Assembly: GCF_000971965.1 (NCBI RefSeq)
Contig: NZ_LAQP01000016.1
Span: 124,001-188,000, forward strand
DNA length: 64,000 bases
Direction of reading: 5' to 3'
Source of the DNA: Paenibacillus wulumuqiensis
GTDB taxonomy: Bacteria > Bacillota > Bacilli > Paenibacillales > Paenibacillaceae
Shown here: positions 9,300-17,642 of the stretch, in pieces
Position numbering within the stretch: the first letter of the stretch is position 1
Layout of the letters: each line of letters begins with the position of its first letter
Position numbers and translations under genes: made by a program
The notes under the pieces: generated by a model
What the model was told of the DNA's origin: nothing
The model's database searches: none
Seen by the model: the letters and a program-made list of their open reading frames with translations, nothing else

Positions 9300-9375
9300 G
9301 GGTAATCTCCTTTGTTGGTATTTTCATTTTATTGGTGTTTTACCATTTGGTTATTGGATCAAGATAATGCGATCC

Positions 9376-11475
9376 TTACAGCTGGTTCAACTGTTCATAG
9401 TAGGCACTCATCTGTTCGAAGCTCATGTAGATAAACGGCAGAACCAGGTAGATGAACGTCAGTACCGTCATCGGTGCAAAGCCGATGATCCGGCCCCACT
9501 CCGACTTGGTCTCGATCATACGCTCATAGTCCTGTTTTCTTTTCTCAAAATTGTAATTGCGCTCATTCTCCAGATCGTCAAATGCTTCCCGGATCGGAAT
9601 ACGTTCGACGGACAGAATCAGCTTGTCGATCGTCCGGGACAGCGGTACAAAAGGCGCATCCTGCTTAAGCTGCTCCAGCGCCTGTTCTGCCCCGCTCTCA
9701 AAATCGAGCACAGCCTTATGTAGAGGCTCCCGGAAAATGGTGGAGAACCGCTCCATCCATTCCAGAATAATATCGACCGAGATGCGGTCGATCTCGGACA
9801 GCATCGCGATAATCGTATGGAACTGATCGACCTCATTTTGCATATCGATATACCGCACTTTTTTCTGAAACAATAAAATCCAGTACGGAATCAGGTAGCC
9901 GATATAGCCTGCCATAATCGCAATCACCAGCTCGTACCATTTGAAGTATTCGGACTGGAGCATGTTCATCTTGGCTTCAATCCGATCTACCGTGGTCAGA
10001 AATAACGAGCTATTGGCGGCAATATTGTCATCCTCATTCACCAGTTCCATAATGCGGTCCTGCATTGCTTCCGGCCCGATCCCCTCCAGCTGCTGCAAAA
10101 TCTGTGTATCCAGCGCTGTCGTCTCCTTGGCTTTCTGCAAATCCTCGGCGGATAATTCACCGAACATGGTCGCACTCTGGGTAGGTGCATGCAGAATATT
10201 ATTTACCGTAATGGAATGCATGGTGACAAAAGAGAACAGCATCGTACCGAACAGCGCTGTCGCCAGCAGCAGCCGGTGCAGATAATGCCAGTCCAGCGGA
10301 ATGCCGGCATTGGCATCCTTGATCAGCGTATGGATGCGAAAGCGTGCTGTCGTTCGCTTTTGCGGCATAAACCGGTTCACCATCCATTCGACGATCCGAA
10401 ATTCCAGCAGCTTCTGCTCCCATAGAATTTTGCGTACTTTAGCCTGGTAAGTGCCTTCCTGCTGATCCTGCAGCTTTTTGAGCAGCACATAGGAGAGCAG
10501 GATAACGGCGAAGATCATTATTTTGAAAAAAAAGCCAAACTTGCTGTTATAGAACTGCTCCATAATCGGAAAATTGCTCTGTGCCCACAGCTCAATCGGC
10601 TTGGTGAACAGGATCGGTGCAATCGAGATGATCGTCAGTCCTTTGAGCATATAGCCCAGCTTGGTGCGCTTGAGCAGTTCCAGATTGATCTCGTTGGTCA
10701 GCTTGTTCATATTGCTGAGATACAGTGATCCCTCGTCGACGACCTTGTCGCCAAATTCCTTGACCAGATACGAGATACCGGCAAATGCCTTGAGAAACCG
10801 GTTGGGCGCAGCCTGGTAATAATTTTGCAGCAGCTTCTCCGGTTCGGGCGAGATCAGAATCTCATGGACCTTTTTGGCATGGAGTGAGGCTTCGTGACCG
10901 GAAGCTTCCGAGGCATCATGCAGCGCCTCCTCGATCATGCCATGCTGCTGGTAACTGTGCCGCACGTCATCCATAACCGACTTGAGCTGATACAGCAGCC
11001 GATTCTCAACCCGGTTCACAAACGTATCGATCAGCATCCCGTTCATGACCAGCGCAGTCAATGCGATCATGAACATAAAGGTCATATCCTTGTTCATGAA
11101 CAGCAGCGCCAGGATAAAGGCCGCAACAATACCAATCGTCGAGAAGACAATCTTCATCGTCTCCCGGCGCATCGAGAACTCGTCATACGAGTGGATGGAC
11201 TGCAGCTGCTTGCGTATGCGCAGGATGTACTGCCTGAGCAGTGGTACCCGCATGTAGGCATGGTACGATTCCTGCAGAAACTCGTTATACCGCCTGGTTC
11301 GCTTGGATTTGCCGGAGCCGATGTAGTCGGCGTATGCCCGGTAGACTTCGGCATTACCATTCTGCTGGTTGCGGCGCTGGATATATTTCAGCACCGCCAG
11401 CAGCACGACAAAGGCAAACCCGGACAGGATCAGGATATAAATAAGAATATTAGTAAGATTCAACGGCTGCTGCAC
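9376..11475 (-). CDS. TadB-TadC-like inner membrane platform protein (fused)
   Basis: A 699-residue protein with membrane spans near residues 9-30, 110-128, 132-150, 265-285, 305-325, 395-415, 535-560 and 665-690. Two soluble helical blocks (about 155-265 and 565-660) have the look of T2SSF domains (for example VMDDVRHSYQQHGMIEEAL, and DRISVDIILEWMERFSTIF). TadB and TadC are normally separate proteins of about 300 residues, so this is best read as a TadB-TadC fusion. Such proteins form the platform on which the ATPase acts. The start is GTG, 26 bases inside the ATPase gene's end; a downstream TTG is possible. Domain identity rests on topology and neighbours. Confidence 0.65.
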   Translation of the reverse strand: MQQPLNLTNILIYILILSGFAFVVLLAVLKYIQRRNQQNGNAEVYRAYADYIGSGKSKRTRRYNEFLQESYHAYMRVPLLRQYILRIRKQLQSIHSYDEFSMRRETMKIVFSTIGIVAAFILALLFMNKDMTFMFMIALTALVMNGMLIDTFVNRVENRLLYQLKSVMDDVRHSYQQHGMIEEALHDASEASGHEASLHAKKVHEILISPEPEKLLQNYYQAAPNRFLKAFAGISYLVKEFGDKVVDEGSLYLSNMNKLTNEINLELLKRTKLGYMLKGLTIISIAPILFTKPIELWAQSNFPIMEQFYNSKFGFFFKIMIFAVILLSYVLLKKLQDQQEGTYQAKVRKILWEQKLLEFRIVEWMVNRFMPQKRTTARFRIHTLIKDANAGIPLDWHYLHRLLLATALFGTMLFSFVTMHSITVNNILHAPTQSATMFGELSAEDLQKAKETTALDTQILQQLEGIGPEAMQDRIMELVNEDDNIAANSSLFLTTVDRIEAKMNMLQSEYFKWYELVIAIMAGYIGYLIPYWILLFQKKVRYIDMQNEVDQFHTIIAMLSEIDRISVDIILEWMERFSTIFREPLHKAVLDFESGAEQALEQLKQDAPFVPLSRTIDKLILSVERIPIREAFDDLENERNYNFEKRKQDYERMIETKSEWGRIIGFAPMTVLTFIYLVLPFIYMSFEQMSAYYEQLNQL

Positions 11476-13357
11476 CCCAGTTCTCTGCCATGAATTGCCG
11501 GAAATGCAGCTGATCGGCAGGTTCCATCATCTCCAGCATTTCCTGCTGATTGCGCTCCGAAATCGGATGAACAGCCACATACTCACCATTGCGGTACTCG
11601 ATAATATTCCGCCCCTCTCCTACCTTGCGGTTGGTGGAACGCTGGAAGTACTCGGTCATGCTCTCCATCATCGCCACGAATCGTTCATCCATCTTACTGG
11701 CTGACTTAAAGCTCTCCGGATAGTCCTGCTCCTGATCGATCAGGATGCATTCGGTGATCCGCTCCACATAACGGGAGCCATCCGGATCGCGGCGCAAATG
11801 CACATCAAAGTTCAGCACCCGCACAACCTGCTCCTCGGCAGTCTTCTCGTTATTGAAAATCCCCTGCTTGAGCAGCGAGTTGCGCAGCGAATAGACCAGA
11901 TCCTTGAACGTCTTGGCATGGTGCGTGAAAATGGTGAACAGACTGGCTACCTGCGCCATCTGAATCATCCAGGCAGCCACTTCATCGGTCGCCACCTCAC
12001 CGAGAATATTGACGGTTCCGTCGGTTTTTTTCTGTACATCGAGGCCCGCCTGGCCGGTCACTGTCTCTGTCTCCTTGAATGTCAGGATGTTGCGTTTGTT
12101 GTAGATTTTGCGCAGATGCAGTTCGAACGACATCTCCTGAATCCGCAGGGTAAATGTCTCGTTGATATAGGCGACAAGTGCCATCAGCAGCGTCGTTTTC
12201 CCCGAACCCTGCGCGCCGGTCACCGCTACGATACGGCCGCCTTTCATCAGATACATGAGCAGCGATTTGACGATATGATGATTGCCGATCCGGTCGGTGA
12301 TCAGCTGATCCAGTGTCGCCGAAGCCGGATCAAACTTGCGGACGAAGAACGCCCACGATTCCGAGAAGCTCGGCCGGACAACGACGACCCGTGAGCCATC
12401 CTTCATCTCATTGACCTTGAATCCGTTGGCCTCGGACAACTGTCCGGGATTGTTATACCGGTAAATGTTCTGACAGACCCGCTTGAGCTCCGCCTCCGTG
12501 CCAAAGGACAGAAATTCCAGATGAACCGATCTGCCCCGGTAGAAAATCCAGACGCTGTCATGACTCATCGGTGTCTGCTGTTCATTGATCCGGGAAGTAA
12601 AATCGTAGAAATCATCGTCATACTCTACTTGGCTGACCGGTACGCCGGATACACCGCCGCTGACGCCGTCGATTTTCATATCCCGTACTTCATCCACTAC
12701 ACTGAATCCTTTGAATGTCTGGTAGACACGCTGCACGATAAGCTGCAGTTTATCCTCAAAGTAAAGAATGCTGCGAAATCCTTCGAACACATCATCAATC
12801 TCGCGGGCTGTGATGACATACGAACCCGACCCCTGGGAATCCGGCTGCAGCTTGAGCTCGGCCAGCTGATGATCCTCGATCAGCCGGGACAGTCCATTCA
12901 GTCCGTACATTTCCTTGTACTGATAAAGCATAATATCGAACTTCTCCTGGCTGCTCAGATCCATGCTGTTGTTAAACGGAATGACCTTATTCATATTCTC
13001 TTCTGTAAATTCATACGTTTTGAGCAGCAGGTCAAAAATAACGCCTTTAACGAACTTTTTGGCATTCAGATCGCCGTGGGTGCAGTCCTTGAGCGACTTG
13101 ATCAGCGTCGCCCGCTGGTTGAGCCGCCGGTTGTATTCTTCCTCGGACAGTCCCAGATCATCAAGAGAAGCTGAGGTCATCTCATGGAGTGCTGTTTTGA
13201 CATATTCAATGATCGCCGGCAGAGTGTATTTGTTGTTCTGCTTGTTCTTTTTGTCCGAGGCATCGCCTTTGTAGGTCAATTTGAAATAGGCGAGTACGAT
13301 CAGAATGAGTGCAATCAGACCGATGCAGGCCCTGTTAATAATGAGGCTGATATCCAC
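11450..13357 (-). CDS. CpaF/TadA-like secretion ATPase
   Basis: A 635-residue protein with a Walker A motif, GAQGSGKTTLL, near residue 379 and the surrounding VirB11/CpaF-type ATPase domain (later ILGEVATDEVAAWMIQMAQ and FTIFTHHAKTFKDLVYSLRN, where the latter is a His-box-like segment). It would power pilus assembly or secretion from the cytoplasmic face. Unusually, it carries an N-terminal membrane span (residues 8-25). Its N-terminal 350 residues are longer than in typical CpaF of about 450 residues. The GTG start has AAAGGAGG, which lies in the end of the previous gene, 11 bases upstream. Confidence 0.85.
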   Translation of the reverse strand: MDISLIINRACIGLIALILIVLAYFKLTYKGDASDKKNKQNNKYTLPAIIEYVKTALHEMTSASLDDLGLSEEEYNRRLNQRATLIKSLKDCTHGDLNAKKFVKGVIFDLLLKTYEFTEENMNKVIPFNNSMDLSSQEKFDIMLYQYKEMYGLNGLSRLIEDHQLAELKLQPDSQGSGSYVITAREIDDVFEGFRSILYFEDKLQLIVQRVYQTFKGFSVVDEVRDMKIDGVSGGVSGVPVSQVEYDDDFYDFTSRINEQQTPMSHDSVWIFYRGRSVHLEFLSFGTEAELKRVCQNIYRYNNPGQLSEANGFKVNEMKDGSRVVVVRPSFSESWAFFVRKFDPASATLDQLITDRIGNHHIVKSLLMYLMKGGRIVAVTGAQGSGKTTLLMALVAYINETFTLRIQEMSFELHLRKIYNKRNILTFKETETVTGQAGLDVQKKTDGTVNILGEVATDEVAAWMIQMAQVASLFTIFTHHAKTFKDLVYSLRNSLLKQGIFNNEKTAEEQVVRVLNFDVHLRRDPDGSRYVERITECILIDQEQDYPESFKSASKMDERFVAMMESMTEYFQRSTNRKVGEGRNIIEYRNGEYVAVHPISERNQQEMLEMMEPADQLHFRQFMAENWGAAAVESY

Positions 13358-13363
13358 CGCGTG

Positions 13364-14194
13364 TTACGCCTCCTTTGCATACATATTGGGATCGACAGCC
13401 AGTCCCTCGTAGATGCCACGGGCCAGTCTGCGAATCTCCTGCATGAATGCATAATCCGGCTGAACCGCGTTAATATGCTTTCGTTTCAGGAAAAATTCGA
13501 CGACCTTGTGTTCATTACATGCATCCATATAACTGCTGTTATGCGGCACGGCAAAGATCGGGATACGGGTTCGGAACAGCCGTCTGATATTGCCAAGTGT
13601 CAGCCTCGATCCGGCATCATATTGTCCCAGCACAATGATGTACTTTTTGCCTTCCAAAAAAGCGGGCGGATGCTCGAAAAATTCCCGCAGCAGCGACAGA
13701 TTCTGGCTCAGGGAGACGACTACCATATCCGCCGATTCCAGCACTGCGTTGGTCAGCACATTACGGCAGCCGCTGTTCACATCGATCAGTGTCAGATCGT
13801 AGGCGCTTCGTGCGGCCTGGCAGATCGAGCCGGTCACTTCATGCATTTTCAGAAATAAATCCTCTTCCGGCTTCTGCGTACCGGCCAGCACATCGAGCGA
13901 GCCGTTGAACACCGGCACGGCATAATCCTTGATCACCGATGGAGTCAGCTGCTTGGAGCGTGCCAGCGTATCCAGGGAATCGATGCCCTGCGCAGAATAG
14001 CTCGCCGATCGATTCTCCGTCGCACGCTGGTTTCGTAGAAAGGCATTTTCGACCATGGATATCCCATAATGGGTATGGGCAGCAAGCGTATGGCTCACAT
14101 AATCCATCGCCAGTACGGCCGCAGCAGCCACCATATTCGACGAGTTACCGGCCTGCCCGTGACGCGGACTCCAGAAAGCTATTACATTCCCCAT
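13364..14194 (-). CDS. MinD/CpaE-like protein with degenerate P-loop
   Basis: A 276-residue protein with the ParA/MinD-like layout. It has an N-terminal beta strand and loop (FWSPRHGQAGNSSNMVAAA) where the deviant Walker A (KGGxGKT) should be; the DLTLIDVNSG strand of switch II; and SADMVVVSLSQNLSLLREFF. The loop lacks both signature lysines, so ATP hydrolysis is doubtful. In Tad loci CpaE/TadZ proteins localise the pilus machine. It overlaps the previous gene by 13 bases, and that gene has the same fold, so the two probably form a pair. ATG start with CGGAGG upstream. Confidence 0.65.
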   Translation of the reverse strand: MGNVIAFWSPRHGQAGNSSNMVAAAAVLAMDYVSHTLAAHTHYGISMVENAFLRNQRATENRSASYSAQGIDSLDTLARSKQLTPSVIKDYAVPVFNGSLDVLAGTQKPEEDLFLKMHEVTGSICQAARSAYDLTLIDVNSGCRNVLTNAVLESADMVVVSLSQNLSLLREFFEHPPAFLEGKKYIIVLGQYDAGSRLTLGNIRRLFRTRIPIFAVPHNSSYMDACNEHKVVEFFLKRKHINAVQPDYAFMQEIRRLARGIYEGLAVDPNMYAKEA

Positions 14195-14901
14195 ACCGGC
14201 TGATTCCTCCGTGACATTTTTTTGGTATAGGTCTTGAGTTCACTGTGGTTGAGCTGGGATACACTGCCGGCGATTTCCTGGATAACATTACGGAATTCCC
14301 TAGAAATGCGCTTGATGCTGATACTGCTGCTGTTCTGGTTCAGAATCTTCTGCATATAATCCATCTCGTCAAACGGTACAGCGAACGACTGCTCTTCGAA
14401 CCGGATCGGCAGCCTGTCCAGCAGCTGCTCCAGATAGTCCTCCGCCAAGCCGTTGTCCACCTGCTGGAACAGCACGCGGGTAAATCCGATCCGCGGCAGA
14501 TTCTCTGCTCTGTCTGCGAACATATCTTCCAGCAGCTCTACCGTTTTTTCCAGTGAGCGCCGTTCGGACGAGATCGCGATAAAGCGCTGGTCAAAACGGT
14601 CCCAATCCATTTCGCCGATAAAATCGGGCGTGGAGCAGAGTACGATCGCATGATCATACTCCTGGGCATTTTCCACCTGCTCCTGCATATGCCGGAAGCT
14701 GGTAAATTCATATCCGATATCAAACTGGTCGTACTCCGATACACCGGTACCCGTCTGAAGAATCGGCGTATTATAGCGGATAAATCCTTCGGCACTGGCA
14801 TCGACCAGCAGCACCCGCTTGCCGGCGGTCTGTAAAAATTTGCTCAGGTAGACCAGCAGATCGCTGATATCTGTTGATCCGAGAAATAAGGTGTAATTCA
14901 T
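14182..14901 (-). CDS. Second MinD/CpaE-like protein without P-loop
   Basis: A 239-residue protein. The N-terminus (MNYTLFLGSTDISDLLVYLS, then KRVLLVDASA) follows the ParA/MinD fold, but the P-loop position reads LGSTDISD with no GK[ST]. A central strand, DHAIVLCSTPDFIGEMDWD, matches the switch II strand region. The C-terminus (SREFRNVIQEIAGSVSQL) is helical. Likely a structural partner of the next gene's product and a TadZ/CpaE-like localisation factor (inference from neighbours). AAAGGAGG precedes the ATG by 7 bases. Confidence 0.55.
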   Translation of the reverse strand: MNYTLFLGSTDISDLLVYLSKFLQTAGKRVLLVDASAEGFIRYNTPILQTGTGVSEYDQFDIGYEFTSFRHMQEQVENAQEYDHAIVLCSTPDFIGEMDWDRFDQRFIAISSERRSLEKTVELLEDMFADRAENLPRIGFTRVLFQQVDNGLAEDYLEQLLDRLPIRFEEQSFAVPFDEMDYMQKILNQNSSSISIKRISREFRNVIQEIAGSVSQLNHSELKTYTKKMSRRNQPVWGM

Positions 14902-14913
14902 GGAGATCCTCCT

Positions 14914-16026
14914 TTATTTAACGAGCGGCTGCTCAAAAACAGCCTCGCTCTTCTGCTCTGTTGTGGCAGGTGTTGAATGGCTCGCGGCTGGCTCAACCGG
15001 TGATACGATCGGCTGATGCGGCGATGAATCGGCTGCATTTGGTACAGCCGCCGGATCGGTGACCGGCTCTGCAGTGCCTCCTGTAGCAGAAGCATTCCAT
15101 TCCGGCGTCTGCGCATTCAACTGATCGGACGACTGTGCTGTTGGAGTAGTCGACTGCTGCTCACTCTCTGCTGCCTGCGGCTGACTGCCGCCGCCCAGCT
15201 TGAGCTTGTCGGCTTCACTCATCCGGCTCAGGCTGCTATCCAGCGTCTCCCGTGCAGTTCTGCTTAGCAGCAGGGTGGCCTTTTCCAGTACATTCGGATC
15301 GGACTGGATCAGGTTAATAACATCTTTGTTGGCCGGATAATTCGGAATAGCTTCATCCTGCATATAAGGGTCGGCATAGGAGATGGCATACAGTTTGGCT
15401 CCCTGCAGATAGGCATCAACAATTGCACTGCTCATCGCCAGAATCTCGGATTCGTTAATGTTGTACCAGATCGTCGTACCGGCGAGATCTTCGACTTTTT
15501 TCTTGGACAATACGATATAGTCATTACCGTTCGGGAAGCCGATACGCACATCGACAAAGTCGCCTTTTTGCAGCTTGGTCGGCAGCTGGACAACGCTGTA
15601 TTCCTTGCTGCGCAGATCTTTTGGCGTGGCTTCTTCGGCGTAGACCATCGACGAGATGAGCGGCGTTGCTTTGCCGACATTGATCTTGACGATTTTGCCA
15701 ATCAGTTGGCCGGGGTCGGTGACGGCATTTGCCGGTGCTCCTTTTTTGGAGACGAAGGCGACCGAGACGTTCTGCTTTTGTATCCGGTCGCCGGCTTTCA
15801 GTTCACCGGTGGTGACGACAATCCTGCTGGAGACAGCCTGCTGGTCGGCCAGCGCCTGCTGGGACTGGCTCAGCTGCATTTCATACTGCTGCTTGACGGC
15901 TTTGAGCTGATTGGCCTGATGATTGATCAGAAATATGTATCCTGCCGAAGCGAGAATGGCGACGATTAAACCGCCGATCAGTCCGGCGTAGATCTTGCTT
16001 TTCATACGAAATCGAATGATGGACAC
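14914..16026 (-). CDS. CpaB/RcpC-like SAF-domain protein
   Basis: A 370-residue protein with an N-terminal membrane anchor (about residues 13-33), a short coiled coil (about 35-60) and a SAF domain near 68-130 (IVVTTGELKAGDRIQKQNVS, then IGKIVKINV). A CpaB-like region follows with LQKGDFVDVRIGFPNGNDYIV. The last 95 residues are a Ser/Thr/Pro/Gln-rich tail. CpaB/RcpC proteins are standard Tad components; in Gram-negatives they support the secretin, so in this Gram-positive the protein may span the wall. Start is GTG with AAGGAG 10 bases upstream; an ATG seven codons in is the alternative. Confidence 0.75.
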   Translation of the reverse strand: MSIIRFRMKSKIYAGLIGGLIVAILASAGYIFLINHQANQLKAVKQQYEMQLSQSQQALADQQAVSSRIVVTTGELKAGDRIQKQNVSVAFVSKKGAPANAVTDPGQLIGKIVKINVGKATPLISSMVYAEEATPKDLRSKEYSVVQLPTKLQKGDFVDVRIGFPNGNDYIVLSKKKVEDLAGTTIWYNINESEILAMSSAIVDAYLQGAKLYAISYADPYMQDEAIPNYPANKDVINLIQSDPNVLEKATLLLSRTARETLDSSLSRMSEADKLKLGGGSQPQAAESEQQSTTPTAQSSDQLNAQTPEWNASATGGTAEPVTDPAAVPNAADSSPHQPIVSPVEPAASHSTPATTEQKSEAVFEQPLVK

Positions 16027-16081
16027 GTTTGTAACACTCCTTAATAGTTGGCTCTTCCGGATAGGCCGCTGACAGCTGGAT

Positions 16082-16288
16082 TCATGATATGGTGACAGAC
16101 CAGATGCGGGTACCCAGTATTTTTTCGATTAATGCTTTCTCATCAGCTGTAGGCTCGCTGCGTGAATTTTCCAGTCGGCTGATCCGGGTCTGGTAGGAGC
16201 CGATCTGCCTGGCAAGCTGTCCCTGGGACAGCTTTTTTCGCTTCCGCGCTATGGCCAGCTGTTCGGCATCATTTAGGGATATACTCAA
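16082..16288 (-). CDS. Small XRE-family HTH regulator
   Basis: A 68-residue protein that is essentially one Cro/C1-type helix-turn-helix (AIARKRKKLSQGQLARQIGS, then YQTRISRLENSRSEPT). TTG start with GAGGAG 9 bases upstream. It is the first gene of the Tad-like string, 55 bases before the CpaB-like gene, so it is a candidate local regulator. It is preceded by an intrinsic terminator within its apparent leader. Confidence 0.85.
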   Translation of the reverse strand: MSISLNDAEQLAIARKRKKLSQGQLARQIGSYQTRISRLENSRSEPTADEKALIEKILGTRIWSVTIS

Positions 16289-16319
16289 GTACGCTTACTC
16301 CTCTCTCTATAAATGAACA

Positions 16320-16363
16320 ACAAAAAAAGCACGCAAAATGCCCAGAGGACATTAAGCGTGCTT
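16320..16363 (-). terminator. Strong hairpin terminator in the Tad-operon leader
   Basis: Read on the minus strand: AAGCACGC, then TT, AATGTCC, loop TCT, GGGCATT, TT, GCGTGCTT and a run of Ts. The stem is nearly perfect through 15 pairs with one U-U internal loop. It lies 32 bases upstream of the xre start and downstream of a promoter-like sequence (16398-16425). It is either the terminator of marR or an attenuator for the Tad-like operon. Confidence 0.75.
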
Positions 16364-16397
16364 CGCTTTAACAAGATTTGTTTATTTATACAGCCAT

Positions 16398-16425
16398 CTT
16401 ATATGAAGGCCGGATGTGTTGTCAA
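16398..16425 (-). promoter_or_regulatory. SigA-type promoter upstream of the leader terminator
   Basis: On the minus strand TTGACA (16420-16425), 16 bases, TATAAG (16398-16403). It reads toward xre and the Tad-like genes, and transcription would pass through the hairpin at 16327-16363. No other complete promoter fits in the 38 bases between the terminator and the xre start. Confidence 0.55.
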
Positions 16426-16553
16426 TTCATTTCGCAATTTTTTTGTGACTTTTGGATTATATCGAATAAGCACAAAGGTTCAGAACAAAAGATAATAAGG
16501 CACGATTTTCTATTTAGTCATGTCTTTTAGACTATACCGATTGCCTACTGTCC

Positions 16554-16976
16554 CTATTCATTATTGCTGTGATAGATTTTTTTCAGCAGCTGCCAGAGCT
16601 GCTCCTTTTCCTCGGCGGACAGACTGCGGGTAAGCTGGGCGTTGGCATCCTGGAGGATCTCATGCAGTATCGGTTCAAACACCTTGGCCCGTTCGGTGGG
16701 GTAAAGCAGATAGGCACGACGGTCATTCGGATCGGTTCGCCGCTCAATATAACCGGCTTCCTCCAGCTGCCGAACCGAGCGGGTCGTGGTGGCTTTGTCG
16801 AATTTGAGATCGGTGGTCAGCTGATCCTGATTGACGCCGGGTCTTTGCAAAATGGCTTTGAGATAGCTGTGATGTCCTCCGCTGCCGATGTCATACTCCT
16901 TGAAGCTGCGGGCCAGATTTTTCTGATTAACACGGTTAATGTACGAAATGAGCTTGCCGATTGAATCCCTTTTCAT
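16554..16976 (-). CDS. MarR-family transcriptional regulator
   Basis: A 140-residue winged-helix regulator. It has the MarR recognition helix region (GVNQDQLTTDLKFDKATTTR, then SVRQLEEAGYIERR) and the wing DPNDRRAYLLYPTERAK. Such repressors release DNA when bound by phenolic or drug-like ligands. The divergent neighbour was apparently an MFS exporter, now reduced to a stump behind an intact palindromic operator (17197-17216). ATG start with AGGTG 7 bases upstream. Confidence 0.9.
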   Translation of the reverse strand: MKRDSIGKLISYINRVNQKNLARSFKEYDIGSGGHHSYLKAILQRPGVNQDQLTTDLKFDKATTTRSVRQLEEAGYIERRTDPNDRRAYLLYPTERAKVFEPILHEILQDANAQLTRSLSAEEKEQLWQLLKKIYHSNNE

Positions 16977-17196
16977 GCCTGTGCACCTACTTCAGCCGGA
17001 TATGATCCGGATAATATATTTCCTGTCTCAGCCCTATTCCTGCGCCGAGGTCCATACATAATCATGTGAATACTCATGAAAAAGCAGCAATCTCTATCAA
17101 AACAGATTAATCCGCCGACAGATGGATATATTAATTTTAACGGAATTCGATGATGATGTGTATAGAAAGTAAAAACGAACGAAAGCGATCCGATAA

Positions 17197-17216
17197 ATAG
17201 TTGCTAACGCAACTAT
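17197..17216. promoter_or_regulatory. Perfect palindrome, probable MarR operator
   Basis: ATAGTTGC-TAAC-GCAACTAT is a perfect 8-4-8 inverted repeat of the TTGC...GCAA class bound by MarR-family proteins. It lies in the marR/MFS divergent region, directly before the MFS remnant. Sequence seen; binding inferred. Confidence 0.65.
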
Positions 17217-17408
17217 GCTGATATATACTCGACATGTCCCACCGACTACTTTGGCGTGATGAGCGGGGAAGCAGGCTACCGGGTCACCGGACTAATTCCG
17301 GGTCGTTCGGATATTTTCCTTGCAGGTATGCATGTGGTCTTCGTTGTATCAGCGAGCATCTGTCTGATTGCGGCTCTGTTGACCGGATGGCGTATGCTGC
17401 GCTCGTAG
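17208..17408 (+). pseudogene. C-terminal stump of an MFS transporter
   Basis: The frame ending with TAG at 17406-17408 encodes GVMSGEAGYRVTGLIPGR, then a last membrane helix (GMHVVFVVSASICLIAALLT) and a basic tail (GWRMLRS). This is the usual end of a 14-span drug exporter of the EmrB/QacA group. No start codon or ribosome binding site precedes it, and a stop lies just upstream. The missing N-terminal part of about 400 codons seems to have been deleted between the operator and this point. It keeps its terminator (17544-17587). Confidence 0.65.
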
Positions 17409-17543
17409 CATATCATGGAAGATAGTGTAGATGAGCGCCAACGCCGGACAAACGAAAGCCGGGCAGGCGGGAAATAAATATTTTGGGTGATGCACATTCT
17501 CCGTCTTGTGCTTGGAATATAGGTTGATCCCTTTCCTGAAAAT

Positions 17544-17587
17544 AAAAGAGCAATGGCCGATAATGAGTCCGGCGCATTGCTCTTTTT
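17544..17587 (+). terminator. Intrinsic terminator after the MFS remnant
   Basis: AAAAGAGCAATG pairs with CATTGCTCTTTT and is followed by Ts; the reverse strand also ends in a T-rich stretch. It separates the MFS stump from the convergent gene at 17643. Confidence 0.8.
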
Positions 17588-17642
17588 GCAGTGTTTTGCT
17601 GATATTGAGGTTTGTCATGCATATAAATGATGGGTGATGATG

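Noticed and set aside
17234-17425. 63-codon frame MSHRLLWRDERG... over the MFS remnant
   Set aside because: The adjacent frame encodes a recognisable MFS C-terminus with a membrane helix; this one does not.
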